From positions 49,451 through 113,450 of the forward strand of contig CAZNPL010000019.1 in the NCBI GenBank assembly GCA_964574815.1: a stretch of 64,000 nt of DNA, read 5' to 3'. Position 1 is the stretch's first letter. Every line of letters begins with the position of its first letter. The notes beneath the pieces are model-generated. The model saw only the letters and a program-made list of their open reading frames with translations, ran no database searches and was not told the DNA's origin. Below are positions 38,786 to 46,986 of the stretch, piece after piece. The DNA is from CAZNPL01 sp964574815. GTDB lineage: Bacteria > Planctomycetota > Phycisphaerae > UBA1845. Position numbers and translations under genes: made by a program.

Positions 38786-39457
38786 ATGGCACTTGCAACA
38801 CCTGAACCTCTGCCGGACACGACGCTCCTTGGCACGTCCGCCGAAGGACGAGAAATCCTCGCAGTTCAGGTCGGCTCCGGCCACCCGGAAACGCTTATCC
38901 TCGCCGGCGTCCACGGCGATGAGCCCAAAAGCGTTTACGTCGCGCGACGCTTCGTCGAGTACGTGACGTCCGACCCCATACCACGCAGCGTCGTCATCGT
39001 TCCAGTAGTCAATCCCGACGGATACGCAATACGCCGGCGCCGAAACGCCGCCGGCGTGGACCTCAATCGGAATTTCCCTGCCGCCAACTGGATCCCAGGA
39101 AACAAACGTTCCCGCTTCTATGCGGGACCCTCTCCGGCATCCGAACCGGAAACACGCGCCGTCATCACGCTCGTTGAAACACTGACCCCGAAACGCATCA
39201 TCAGCATCCACTCAATCGACAAGCGGCGCTTCTGCAACAACTACGACGGGCCAGCGATCGCGTTGGCCAGGAAGATGGCCGAGCACAACAAATATCCGGT
39301 AACCGGCTCGATCGGATACGCCACGCCCGGCAGCTTCGGCACCTGGGCGGGCGTCGAACGCAAAATCCCCGTTGTAACGCTGGAGCTGCCTTCACATCGC
39401 TCGCCCAAGCAGTGCTGGCTCGACAATCGCGACGCACTGCTGGCCGGCTGCCGCTGA
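38786..39457 (+). CDS. zinc carboxypeptidase, murein peptide amidase (MpaA)-like
   Basis: The protein has 223 residues from the ATG at 38786. It is a compact M14-family metallopeptidase. Zinc ligands are His43 and Glu46 in GVHGDE and His142 in SIHS. The substrate-binding stretch is GVDLNRNFP (90-98), and YAGPSPASEPETRA follows at 112-125. The catalytic Glu is Glu200 in VTLELPSH. Size and motifs match MpaA, which removes meso-diaminopimelate from the murein tripeptide during cell-wall recycling. There is no signal peptide, so a cytoplasmic site is likely. It is 34 bases after accA on the same strand and may be co-transcribed. Confidence 0.88.
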   Translation: MALATPEPLPDTTLLGTSAEGREILAVQVGSGHPETLILAGVHGDEPKSVYVARRFVEYVTSDPIPRSVVIVPVVNPDGYAIRRRRNAAGVDLNRNFPAANWIPGNKRSRFYAGPSPASEPETRAVITLVETLTPKRIISIHSIDKRRFCNNYDGPAIALARKMAEHNKYPVTGSIGYATPGSFGTWAGVERKIPVVTLELPSHRSPKQCWLDNRDALLAGCR

Positions 39458-39767
39458 CCCCGCCTTATCGCAGCAGGTCGGAAGCCTCACCTCTCTACGA
39501 AGGTATCCTCGCTGACATGCCACCAGGGGCAGGTGCGTCGTAAGCTTCCGCCCCCAAGTGGTTTGAGTGCCCGAGGCAGCAACGCCCACCAACCCGCAGT
39601 CCACAACGTGCCCATACGGCTTTACAAATTGGATTTTCAGTTTATCAACAACCTTTTCGCCCGAGACTAACCCCAGGGTGTTTTCACAGAATACAAAAAC
39701 GTGCAACCTACTGCACAACATGAGCTTACATCTATTCTGTTCCGTGTTGAAGATTATGGCGATTTCG
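39458..39767. other. AT-rich intergenic region upstream of the pyrK promoter
   Basis: About 310 bases follow the peptidase stop codon. From about 39600 the base composition is distinctly AT-rich. GTGCA and TGCAC at about 39702-39717 form a short inverted repeat. I see no convincing gene; an open frame across the region lacks a ribosome site and runs into pyrK. Confidence 0.4.
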
Positions 39768-39796
39768 TTGACAGCCCCGCGCCCTCGTGCTAGAGT
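39768..39796 (+). promoter_or_regulatory. sigma-70 promoter of pyrK
   Basis: A consensus TTGACA (-35, 39768-39773) is followed after exactly 17 bases by TAGAGT (-10, 39791-39796). Transcription would start near 39803, giving a leader of about 168 bases before the pyrK ATG. Confidence 0.6.
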
Positions 39797-39810
39797 CACG
39801 GCCAATCCGA

Positions 39811-39920
39811 CCCCGGTCGCGAGCTTCGATCGGGCCTGGTCAGATCAGATGATACGAAGGCTTTTTGCCGTGGCGGACTTCCGGGGTTTGACTCGATCGA
39901 GGCAGCCCCGGAAGTTTTTT
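39811..39920 (+). promoter_or_regulatory. candidate attenuator leader of pyrK
   Basis: At 39877-39920 ACTTCCGGGG pairs perfectly with CCCCGGAAGT (10 bp, 19-base loop) and runs straight into six T, a strong intrinsic terminator lying inside the leader 51 bases before the ATG. Upstream, CCCCGG at 39811-39816 is identical to the start of the right arm and can pair with CCGGGG at 39881-39886, giving an exclusive antiterminator fold. This is the layout of a transcription attenuator. The signal is unknown; a pyrimidine nucleotide would fit the gene. I do not see a clear PyrR-binding loop. Confidence 0.6.
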
Positions 39921-39970
39921 ATCGTCGGCACCCCGTCGCACGCCGACATCGCGACGGAGCTCACCGTTCA

Positions 39971-40972
39971 ATGAGCCGCTCGTTTTACGCGAACCCTTCC
40001 ACGCCGCACCTGTTCGACGCTGAAGTCCTGCGCAATAGGCAGATCTGTGACGAACACCGACTGCTGGTGCTGTCCGGCGTCAACATGCGCGATGCATCGC
40101 CGGGCCAGTTCCTTCACCTCGCCCCCGCGAACATCGCGGAGCAAAGAGCATCGACTCCAGTCGAAGAACCGTCACCATCACACTCGACGGGCGTGCAGGG
40201 GACGAGTTGGGCGCCGGTTCCGTTGCTGCGCCGCGCGTTCAGCATCGCCGGAATGCGCCTCGCTGCAAACGATTGGTCAGAAATGGACGTAATCTACCGC
40301 GTCGTCGGGACCGCAACGCGCTGGATGGCGCGATTGGCGCCGGGGGAACTCGTCAGCGCCATCGGCCCGCTCGGTAATTCGTTCCCCATAAGCCCGACAA
40401 AACGCCATGCGTGGATGGTCGCCGGTGGCGTGGGATTGCCGCCGACGCTCTGGCTGGCCGAGCGTCTGCATGCGGCCGGCAAAGAGTCCGTGGCCTTTGT
40501 CGGTGCCCGGCGCGCCGCCCTGCTGCCGCTTGCCGTAGAAGACCCCGGCGGCGTCGCGCGCGATGGCCGGTCGGCAACCCTGTCGGCTACGGAATTCGCG
40601 CGATGGAGCACGCCGGTCGTCATCAGCACCGACGACGGCTCTTTGGGCCGTCGAGGATACATCCCCGACGCGTTGAAAGAGTACGCCCGCGCAAACGAAG
40701 TCCCCGATAACGACCTGGTGGTCTATACATGCGGACCCGAGCCGATGATGCAGGCGGTGGCTCAATTCTGCCTCGAACATGCCATCGAATGTTACACATG
40801 CCTGGAGCGCGCCATGGCGTGCGGAACAGGTACGTGCCAGTCCTGTGCGGTCGCAGTACGCGATGCGACATACGACGACGGCTGGCGCTATGCACTGTGC
40901 TGTACTGAGGGACCGGTCTTCGAAGCGGCGCGCGTGATCTGGGCGGATGACCCCACCCAGGTCGTGGGCTGA
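39971..40972 (+). CDS. pyrK: dihydroorotate dehydrogenase electron transfer subunit PyrK
   Basis: PyrK is the FAD and [2Fe-2S] subunit that passes electrons from PyrD to NAD in class 1B dihydroorotate dehydrogenase, in pyrimidine synthesis. The protein has 333 residues, longer than the usual 250-280; the extra part is mainly a loop around residues 60-80. The FAD-binding part has RRAFSIAGM, the nucleotide part VAGGVGLPP, and near the C-terminus the iron-sulfur cysteines are C284-x4-C289-x2-C292 and C310 or C311. pyrD is not adjacent. The gene has its own promoter and attenuator-like leader. Confidence 0.92.
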   Translation: MSRSFYANPSTPHLFDAEVLRNRQICDEHRLLVLSGVNMRDASPGQFLHLAPANIAEQRASTPVEEPSPSHSTGVQGTSWAPVPLLRRAFSIAGMRLAANDWSEMDVIYRVVGTATRWMARLAPGELVSAIGPLGNSFPISPTKRHAWMVAGGVGLPPTLWLAERLHAAGKESVAFVGARRAALLPLAVEDPGGVARDGRSATLSATEFARWSTPVVISTDDGSLGRRGYIPDALKEYARANEVPDNDLVVYTCGPEPMMQAVAQFCLEHAIECYTCLERAMACGTGTCQSCAVAVRDATYDDGWRYALCCTEGPVFEAARVIWADDPTQVVG

Positions 40973-41029
40973 TCGTCAAGCAAGCAGGAGCGATCAGGCG
41001 TTGACGGACCCCGCCAATTCCCATCCCCG

Positions 41030-41905
41030 CTATTCTTCATTCTCCCGCGGCATACGATCGGACACGCTGGCCGGGACGCTGACGCGAGCAACCTCACGCA
41101 GCTCACGAATGACAGGCGACTCCGGAGCAAGCTCAGCCGCCCGGTTCAAGGCGGGAACGGCATCTACGCCATCCTCGGAAAAGAAACGGTAGTAACCCAG
41201 CAAGGCCCAGAGTTCGGGGGCGTCGCCCGCATCAGTCGCGGCCTTCGCAAGCAATTCGCGGTGCCGCTCGAATTCCGCCACATTGTCATAGTCCTGCCGG
41301 ATGTCGATTTGCAGATACGGCAAACGGGACTCCAATTGAAACGCTCGTCGTACCAGCAGCCATGCCCGTTCGTAATGCCCCAAAGCGGTCATCGCATGCG
41401 CCGCCCGCAGCCTCGCAACCGGATCGCCCTGACCCTGGCGGGCGGCCAGCAGGAAACTTCGCGCCGCGTCACCGTAACGCCCTTCGCGGAAATAGCGATC
41501 ACCATCCTCCAGCAGCGAGGTCCGAAGCGTAAGATTCCTCTGCGCGCCCAACGCCCGCTGAGCAGCCTCCCACCCGCGCCTATAACCCTGTTCGTAGCCC
41601 CGATCGTAGGCATCCGAAGCGGCCAACTCCTGGTGCCAGGTCTGAACCGTGTAGCCCGGCGGAATGTCGTCGTATTCGAAGCGCTCGTGAGCCTCGAGCG
41701 CCTCCCGACGATCCGATTCATAACCACGATCCCGGTCAACCGCCGACGGCTGAGAATGCTCCGGCCCCGACGCATCGCCCGGCTGTTTCTGCGGTGCACG
41801 TTGTTCCTGGGCCGAGACTACGGCCGGATATGCGACAATGGCTGCCGCCGTCACGATCGTTCGCAGCACCCACCCGTTTCGATTAAAAGCCTTCATGGAA
41901 ATCAT
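41030..41905 (-). CDS. exported TPR-containing protein
   Basis: The protein has about 291 residues from the ATG at 41905, which has GGAAGAAG directly upstream; an ATG three codons later is an alternative. A signal peptide ends near AVVSAQEQ. An acidic, Gln- and Arg-rich spacer of about 50 residues is followed by a stretch rich in Tyr and Arg (YDRGYEQGYRRGWEAAQRALG). Two or three TPR-like helix pairs lie at about 130-270 (one with YFREGRYGDAARSFLLAARQG). I recognise no enzymatic motif. It is convergent with pyrK and lies downstream of the flagellar cluster with 386 bases between, so a link to motility is possible but unproven. Confidence 0.75.
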   Translation of the reverse strand: MISMKAFNRNGWVLRTIVTAAAIVAYPAVVSAQEQRAPQKQPGDASGPEHSQPSAVDRDRGYESDRREALEAHERFEYDDIPPGYTVQTWHQELAASDAYDRGYEQGYRRGWEAAQRALGAQRNLTLRTSLLEDGDRYFREGRYGDAARSFLLAARQGQGDPVARLRAAHAMTALGHYERAWLLVRRAFQLESRLPYLQIDIRQDYDNVAEFERHRELLAKAATDAGDAPELWALLGYYRFFSEDGVDAVPALNRAAELAPESPVIRELREVARVSVPASVSDRMPRENEE

Positions 41906-42291
41906 CTTCTTCCGCCTGCAAGCGTGCAAAGCGCCGTCCTTCAAGAACGGCACGTGCCTGTTCCATTCTCCGCGTCGTGCGACTGCGGTCTCACCGATCA
42001 TTCCCTCGCCGGTCGTAAACATGGCGCATCCCGACTACGCGCCTCGGGTCGGCATCCAAGGCATGACCCACAATGCCTTGCTCGATGCGCGCGCAGCAGA
42101 GCGCGAGGAACCGGCCCGTCTCGCGCAGCCGTCCTCCCGCCCTATTCTATTACACCGCCCGCACTCGGCAGTCTCAATCGAGTTGCAGCCTAACCCGGCT
42201 TTGAGCCGGTACCTCCGCGTTTGCGGCCGTCCCCGGAAGTGAAAACGTCACCTCGCCGGACCGCGCCGCCATCAGGCCGACGGCCGAACGG
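41906..42291. other. intergenic region downstream of flagellin
   Basis: These 386 bases follow the fliC stop codon on the minus strand. A short hairpin CCGGCT/AGCCGG with a 3-base loop lies at 42195-42209 but is not followed by a T-run. I see no gene. Confidence 0.35.
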
Positions 42292-43764
42292 TTATCCGCC
42301 GAGCAGCGAGAGCACGTTCTGCTGCTGGGCGTTGGCGATCGCCAAAATGCTCGTGCCGGCCTGCACCAGGATCTGCGCCCGCGTCAGCTCGGTCGTTTCG
42401 ACGCCGAAGTCCGTGTCTCGAATGACCGATTCGGAGGACGTCAGATTCTCCACCGATACCTGCAGTTGGTTGATGTTCGGCTGCAGTTTGTTCCGCTCGA
42501 ACGCACCGAGCCGGCCGCGAAGCACGGAAACCTGCGTGATCGCTTCGTCCACGATGTCGGAGGCGGCACTGAAGTTGCCGCTGCGCAACGACTTCGAGCC
42601 GCCGCTCTTGAGCTCGGATAGGAATCCCACCAGGCGATTGCCCAGCTTGTTCGCCTGCATGCTCTTCACGCCGATGCTTTCCTGCTGGTTGACGTTGACG
42701 CGCGGTCCAAGCTGGTAGAGCGACCCACCCCCGGTGATGGCAAACGAAGTGTTGCCCGTGCCGAAGGATTGGTCCAGAACAACATCAACGTCAAGCAGGA
42801 ACGAAGAGAGCGAAAGTTTCAGCCCGTCCCCGACGGTGGCGGCGCCGTTGATCGTCCCCTCCGCATCGCGCCCGACGGTACGTCCTCCGCCCGAAACCGA
42901 GTTGATGACGACGCCGTTGCGGTCCTCGAGAAAGAAGTCCCCGCTGTTTTCCAGTACCGTCACACTGACGAATGCGTTCGAACCGTAGTCCCTGCTCAGA
43001 AGCACCACGCCGGACGCGGTCCCCGGAGGTCCGCCCGCGGCGTAAGCGTTCGCCGATGCGATCACGCCCGTCGCGTCGGACACCGCGTTGATCTGCTCGA
43101 CCATCTCGTTCGTCGTCGTCGACGCCGGGAACGTCAGCGTGATGATCCCGGCGGGACCCTGTACGTCAATGTTGATGGCCTCACTGCCCACGGTGCTGGC
43201 CGGGAAGTGCAACTCGGCCTGCAACGCAGACTGGGCGACCTTCACCTCGACCGGGACGTAAGGCCTCGAACCGAAGTTCGCCTCCTGCACGCTGACGTCC
43301 GCCAGCAGCGTCGTATCGACGCCGCTGGTAATGTAATCGAGGCTCCCGTCGAGCAGCTTCCGCCCCGCGAATGTCGCTGTGTTGGCGATGCGCGAGATCG
43401 AGTCGATGGCCGAGTCGATCTGGAGCTGATTCGCGTCCACCTCCGCATCGGAAAACGCCCCGCGGTTGGCGGCCTCCACGACGAGCGCATTAATGTCGTT
43501 CAACAGGCTCGAGACCTCGTTGAGGGCTGACTCGGTGGTGGCGATCACGTTGATCGCGCGCTGCGAATTGTCGATCGCCTGCCCGACCGCCGAGATCTCC
43601 GAGCGCAGCCGCTCCGAGACGATCAGCCCCGCAGGGTCGTCCGCTCCGCGGTTGATCTTCAGGCCGCTGGAAAGTCGTTGAAGCGAAGTGGCGAGCGCCC
43701 TCTGGTTGCGTCCGAGTTGGAAGCCAGCGGCGACGGCCGGTATGTTGGAATTGATTCGTCCCAT
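42292..43764 (-). CDS. fliC: flagellin
   Basis: The protein forms the flagellar filament. It has 490 residues from the ATG at 43764, which has GGGAGGA about 7 bases upstream; a TTG two codons earlier is less likely. The N-terminal D0/D1 part carries the classical pattern (SLQRLSSGLKINRGADDPAGL, then LNDINALVVEAANRGAFSD). The C-terminal D1/D0 part ends in ILVQAGTSILAIANAQQQNVLSLLGG, as in typical flagellins. The middle about 200 residues are a variable, strand-rich insert. It is the last gene of the flagellar cluster, and its leader has an unusual density of GGA motifs. No second flagellin is in the window. Confidence 0.96.
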   Translation of the reverse strand: MGRINSNIPAVAAGFQLGRNQRALATSLQRLSSGLKINRGADDPAGLIVSERLRSEISAVGQAIDNSQRAINVIATTESALNEVSSLLNDINALVVEAANRGAFSDAEVDANQLQIDSAIDSISRIANTATFAGRKLLDGSLDYITSGVDTTLLADVSVQEANFGSRPYVPVEVKVAQSALQAELHFPASTVGSEAINIDVQGPAGIITLTFPASTTTNEMVEQINAVSDATGVIASANAYAAGGPPGTASGVVLLSRDYGSNAFVSVTVLENSGDFFLEDRNGVVINSVSGGGRTVGRDAEGTINGAATVGDGLKLSLSSFLLDVDVVLDQSFGTGNTSFAITGGGSLYQLGPRVNVNQQESIGVKSMQANKLGNRLVGFLSELKSGGSKSLRSGNFSAASDIVDEAITQVSVLRGRLGAFERNKLQPNINQLQVSVENLTSSESVIRDTDFGVETTELTRAQILVQAGTSILAIANAQQQNVLSLLGG

Positions 43765-43860
43765 GTCCAATCCTCCCTGATTGCGCTTTGGGCAACTCCG
43801 GCGGAATGCATTCCGTGCTCCGCCGACCCCTCGCCTCCGGTGCCGCAGCTATGGCACCGG
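43765..43860 (-). promoter_or_regulatory. GGA-rich flagellin leader, probable CsrA-binding region
   Basis: Reading the minus strand toward fliC, seven GGA triplets occur in the last 73 bases before the ATG, three of them within the ribosome site. One lies in a perfect palindrome CGGAATGCATTCCG (43802-43815). A CCGGTGCC/GGCACCGG hairpin sits at 43837-43860. CsrA binds GGA, best in hairpin loops, and represses flagellin in Bacillus; csrA and fliW are just upstream here. Confidence 0.55.
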
Positions 43861-43903
43861 CGGCCCGCCCGGTCTCCCGGGACGACGCGTGCTGTCAAGC
43901 GCC

Positions 43904-44161
43904 TTACGGCTTGTCCTTTCGGGCATTGTGGTTCCTGGCGTTTTTCTTGTCAGCGGACTTGGAGAGATCCTCGGGCTTCATGTTCGAAGCAGCCATGTTC
44001 TCGCGTTTGATGGCCTCGTAGACCTCTTTGCGATGGACAGGGATCACATTCGGCGCCGTGATTCCAAGCCGCACCTTGTCTCCGCGAATGTCGACGACGG
44101 TAATCTCGATATCGTCGCCGATCATGATCGTCTCGTCACGTTGCCTGGATAGCACCAACAT
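43904..44161 (-). CDS. csrA: carbon storage regulator, RNA-binding translational repressor
   Basis: The protein has 85 residues. The first 55 are a clear CsrA: MLVLSRQRDETIMIGDDIEI at the N-terminus, then a basic RNA-binding segment ending in RKEVYEAIKREN. The C-terminal 25-30 residues are extra, rich in Lys, Asn and Asp, and not part of the core fold. CsrA dimers bind GGA motifs in mRNA leaders and block translation. It is encoded between fliW and fliC, as in many flagellated bacteria where the three form a feedback loop. Confidence 0.95.
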   Translation of the reverse strand: MLVLSRQRDETIMIGDDIEITVVDIRGDKVRLGITAPNVIPVHRKEVYEAIKRENMAASNMKPEDLSKSADKKNARNHNARKDKP

Positions 44162-44347
44162 CCTCGGCTCCTTCCTTGGTTCTGCCGATGCCCCGATTCG
44201 AAGCGTGCCGACCGGACATGGCGCGGCGTCTACATTGGCCGTGCGACCGCGGCACGCGGGCCGGCACGTGGGTCACACGGCTCGTCGGCGCTCAATGCGC
44301 TTGTTGCATTATAGCCGACCAGCCGTCTACCACGCCACCCGTCCGCA

Positions 44348-44797
44348 CTATCCAGTTTTGCTCATCGCCTGCCGGCTGGGCAACCGCACCAGCGGGTGCC
44401 GCGTCGAGAACTTCTTCTCGCTCAACACAAGCTGCCGACCCTCCCGCGTGTCCACGTTCACCACCAGCGGACCCTGAAGGTTGCCCGTCAGCACCCCGTC
44501 AATCTTGTTGACGATGATGAAGACCTGCGCCCGGTCCGGATCGGCCACGCCGATCGGAGCCAGTTCATCCGTCTTCACCGGCACCCGGTACTCCGGCACA
44601 AACAACCGCGGATCACACACCACAAAGGCCAGGTCCGCCCGATCCACCGCCTGAAGCCAGTAGAAGGCGCTCTCGTCGCCCGTCTGCATCAGGGCGTACC
44701 GCGTGACATCGGGGAACCCCAGAATCCCCCGCTCGAAGGTGATCAGTCTCGACTCATCCACTTCGAGCGATCCGAAACGCGACGTTGGGATGATCAT
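44348..44797 (-). CDS. fliW: flagellar assembly factor FliW
   Basis: The protein has 149 residues from the ATG at 44797, with GGGAG 8 bases upstream. The family pattern is clear: SRFGSLEVDESRLITFERGILGFPD near the N-terminus, FYWLQAVDRADLAFVVCDPRLF, and NLQGPLVVNVDTREGRQLVL toward the end. FliW binds flagellin and, when flagellin is secreted, is free to bind CsrA and relieve repression of flagellin translation. It lies between flgL and csrA, and a 250-base gap before it may contain a separate promoter. Confidence 0.95.
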   Translation of the reverse strand: MIIPTSRFGSLEVDESRLITFERGILGFPDVTRYALMQTGDESAFYWLQAVDRADLAFVVCDPRLFVPEYRVPVKTDELAPIGVADPDRAQVFIIVNKIDGVLTGNLQGPLVVNVDTREGRQLVLSEKKFSTRHPLVRLPSRQAMSKTG

Positions 44798-45048
44798 TGC
44801 GAAACTCCCATGGCCCAATCCTTGATAAACCGATTCGCCAATCGCCCCTGTCTCATGCCCCAGTCAGCAGCACAGACAGCGTCAGCTTCCGACGACAAGT
44901 GCCGGGCACTCCGTCCCGGCGCTCCGGGTCTCCACCCGGTCGGCTCTCCCCGCGACTCGTCGGACGGGCCATTCGCCCGACGACCGGCCATCTTCCCGCC
45001 ATTCCGTCTTACATTGCGTACTTGTTGCGAGCACCGCACCACTTCCAA

Positions 45049-46980
45049 TCACCGCAGGAAATCCATCAATGACAGACTCAGCAGTTGCGAACCCGAGAGC
45101 AGATTGGCCTGCAACGCCGTCTGCGCCTGCTGAAACACCGTGACCGCCTCGGAATAATCCAGGTCCTCGATCTGCGACAACAAAGACCTCGTGGCCACCA
45201 CGGCGCTCTCGGTCTGCGTGACGCGATCGCGCATCGACTGAGCGCGGGCGCCGACGGTGCCGTGCACGCGCGTCACCTCATCCATCGACTGCTGCAACCG
45301 TTGCGAAGCGGCGGTGACGGCCCGCTCGTCGTTGCCCAGCAGAGCCTGCTCCAGATCGATCAGCGTGGTAAAGACGTCGTCGGCCCGCGCCCGACTCACA
45401 TCGGCGCCGAGAATCTCCGTCTCCGGGCCCGCAACGGTCATGAGAAGGCCCAGGTCATCAACGGCGAACGACGCAACACTTGGCCGCATCACTCTCAGCG
45501 AACCGCTCCCGCCGGTGTTGTCCTGAATGAGCAGTCCGTTGGCGTCGGTGCCGAATCCCGCCTCGACGGCAACCCCCGCATCGGCGGCAGCCTGGTTGAT
45601 CAGATCCACCACGTCGCCCAGCGTCTCGGCGCCGTCCAGGTTGACGTCCAGCACATGACCGTCCTTGGTCTCGATCCGAATGTCCGGCTCGCCGTCGATC
45701 AGCTCGACGCCCCGACCGGAATTGAGCGACGACAGCGAAACCTCCGGAGAAAACGTCAGAATGCCCAGGTTGGCCGCCGTCGTGCCGCCGTTCTCACTGA
45801 TGGCCAGGCCGGCGCCGGACACCTGGCTGACGAGCTCGATCCGCTGGCCGTCGTCGCTGATCCGCGCGGTGACGAACACACCCGCCGTGTTGATCTCGTT
45901 GATTACGTCCTGAACGCGCTCCGCGTTCGACAGGTCGATGACGACCGACTCAGCCCCATTGGTGATGCGAATGCCGTCGTCGAGCGACGCCCCGGTGCCA
46001 AGATTCAAAGCCGAAACGGGTGTGTTCGCGGTCAACCGAGGCCCCAGATCCACCGCTTCGGCCGGCGGGGCCGACCCGGCTTCGCGCACGATGCCCAGAT
46101 CCGAAGCCGTCACCCCTGTCGTGGTGTCATGCACCGACACCGAATCGCCCGTCACGGACAGGCCCGAGCCGTCGATCGCCACCGTAAGGTCGAGCGAGGC
46201 CGACTCTGCCGCCGCATTGATCATGTCGATCACATCGCCGACGGTGTTCGCATCGCTCAGATCCACCACCGTCGTTGTTGTGCCGTCCGTCAGGATGACC
46301 GATCCCTCTCGTATCCCCTGTTGATTGGCGCCGGCGAGATCTTCGAGCCTTGTGTCCAGCGTCAGCGCGGGTTGAAGGTCGTCGGTTGAGACGACCGCAG
46401 TAGCAAGCCCGCCAAAGAGGCGGTCGCCGGGCACGTTGATCCCCAACTGCTCGGCAAGCGAGACCTGCGCCAGAACGTCGCCGCTGTCCCCGCCGTAAGC
46501 CACCCCGCCCAGCGCGGAGATGAACGGCACGCGGAGGTTGTTCCGCCCTGCGAAGATGTACCGCCCCTGAACCTGGCGGTTGCCGATCGCCATCAGGCGC
46601 TCGCGGATCGACGCGATCAAAGCCGCGTTCGCCTCTCGCTCGTCCGCGCTCGCCTGCGCGCCGATGCTGCCGGCCGCAATCGATTCGGCCTGCGACAGCA
46701 ACTCGTTCACCTCCGTCAGGGCCTCATCGGAAGAGCTCAACACCAAATCGGCATGCCGAAGATTCTCGAGGATTTGCTCCTGCCGCATTATCGTGCTGTT
46801 GAGCTGGAGCGATTGTGAGGCCGCGATCGGATCCTCACTCGCGGTCGTGAAGCGCCGCCCGGTCGCCAGCCGATTCTGCTGTAACAGCATGTCGCGCATG
46901 TTCGCCCGAAGCGTGTCAAGCATGGTCAGCGTTCGCAGGTTGTGCGATACGCGTGTGACGTTGATCGGTGCGACGGACAT
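45049..46980 (-). CDS. flgL: flagellar hook-filament junction protein FlgL, enlarged
   Basis: FlgL is the second hook-associated protein, joining hook to filament. The flagellin-like N-terminus and C-terminus are present (LLQQNRLATGRRFTTASEDPIAASQSLQLN; LQANLLSGSQLLSLSLMDFLR at the end). The protein has 643 residues, about twice the usual 300. The extra length is three tandem repeats of about 100 residues (about 210-300, 320-408, 418-512). Each holds a VVIDLSxAxTVxDVIDxIN-type strand-helix motif and ends in a DLGI or NLGI signature, the flagellin hook IN type. They probably form surface-exposed domains. The gene starts 6 bases after the flgK stop codon. Confidence 0.93.
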   Translation of the reverse strand: MSVAPINVTRVSHNLRTLTMLDTLRANMRDMLLQQNRLATGRRFTTASEDPIAASQSLQLNSTIMRQEQILENLRHADLVLSSSDEALTEVNELLSQAESIAAGSIGAQASADEREANAALIASIRERLMAIGNRQVQGRYIFAGRNNLRVPFISALGGVAYGGDSGDVLAQVSLAEQLGINVPGDRLFGGLATAVVSTDDLQPALTLDTRLEDLAGANQQGIREGSVILTDGTTTTVVDLSDANTVGDVIDMINAAAESASLDLTVAIDGSGLSVTGDSVSVHDTTTGVTASDLGIVREAGSAPPAEAVDLGPRLTANTPVSALNLGTGASLDDGIRITNGAESVVIDLSNAERVQDVINEINTAGVFVTARISDDGQRIELVSQVSGAGLAISENGGTTAANLGILTFSPEVSLSSLNSGRGVELIDGEPDIRIETKDGHVLDVNLDGAETLGDVVDLINQAAADAGVAVEAGFGTDANGLLIQDNTGGSGSLRVMRPSVASFAVDDLGLLMTVAGPETEILGADVSRARADDVFTTLIDLEQALLGNDERAVTAASQRLQQSMDEVTRVHGTVGARAQSMRDRVTQTESAVVATRSLLSQIEDLDYSEAVTVFQQAQTALQANLLSGSQLLSLSLMDFLR

Positions 46981-46986
46981 CGCGCG

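Noticed and set aside
39567..39974. A 135-codon plus-strand frame before pyrK.
   Set aside because: It crosses the pyrK promoter and the terminator hairpin, has no ribosome site, and runs into the pyrK start.
43837..43860. Hairpin in the fliC leader as a terminator for csrA.
   Set aside because: No T-run follows on the minus strand; it is kept as a leader hairpin instead.
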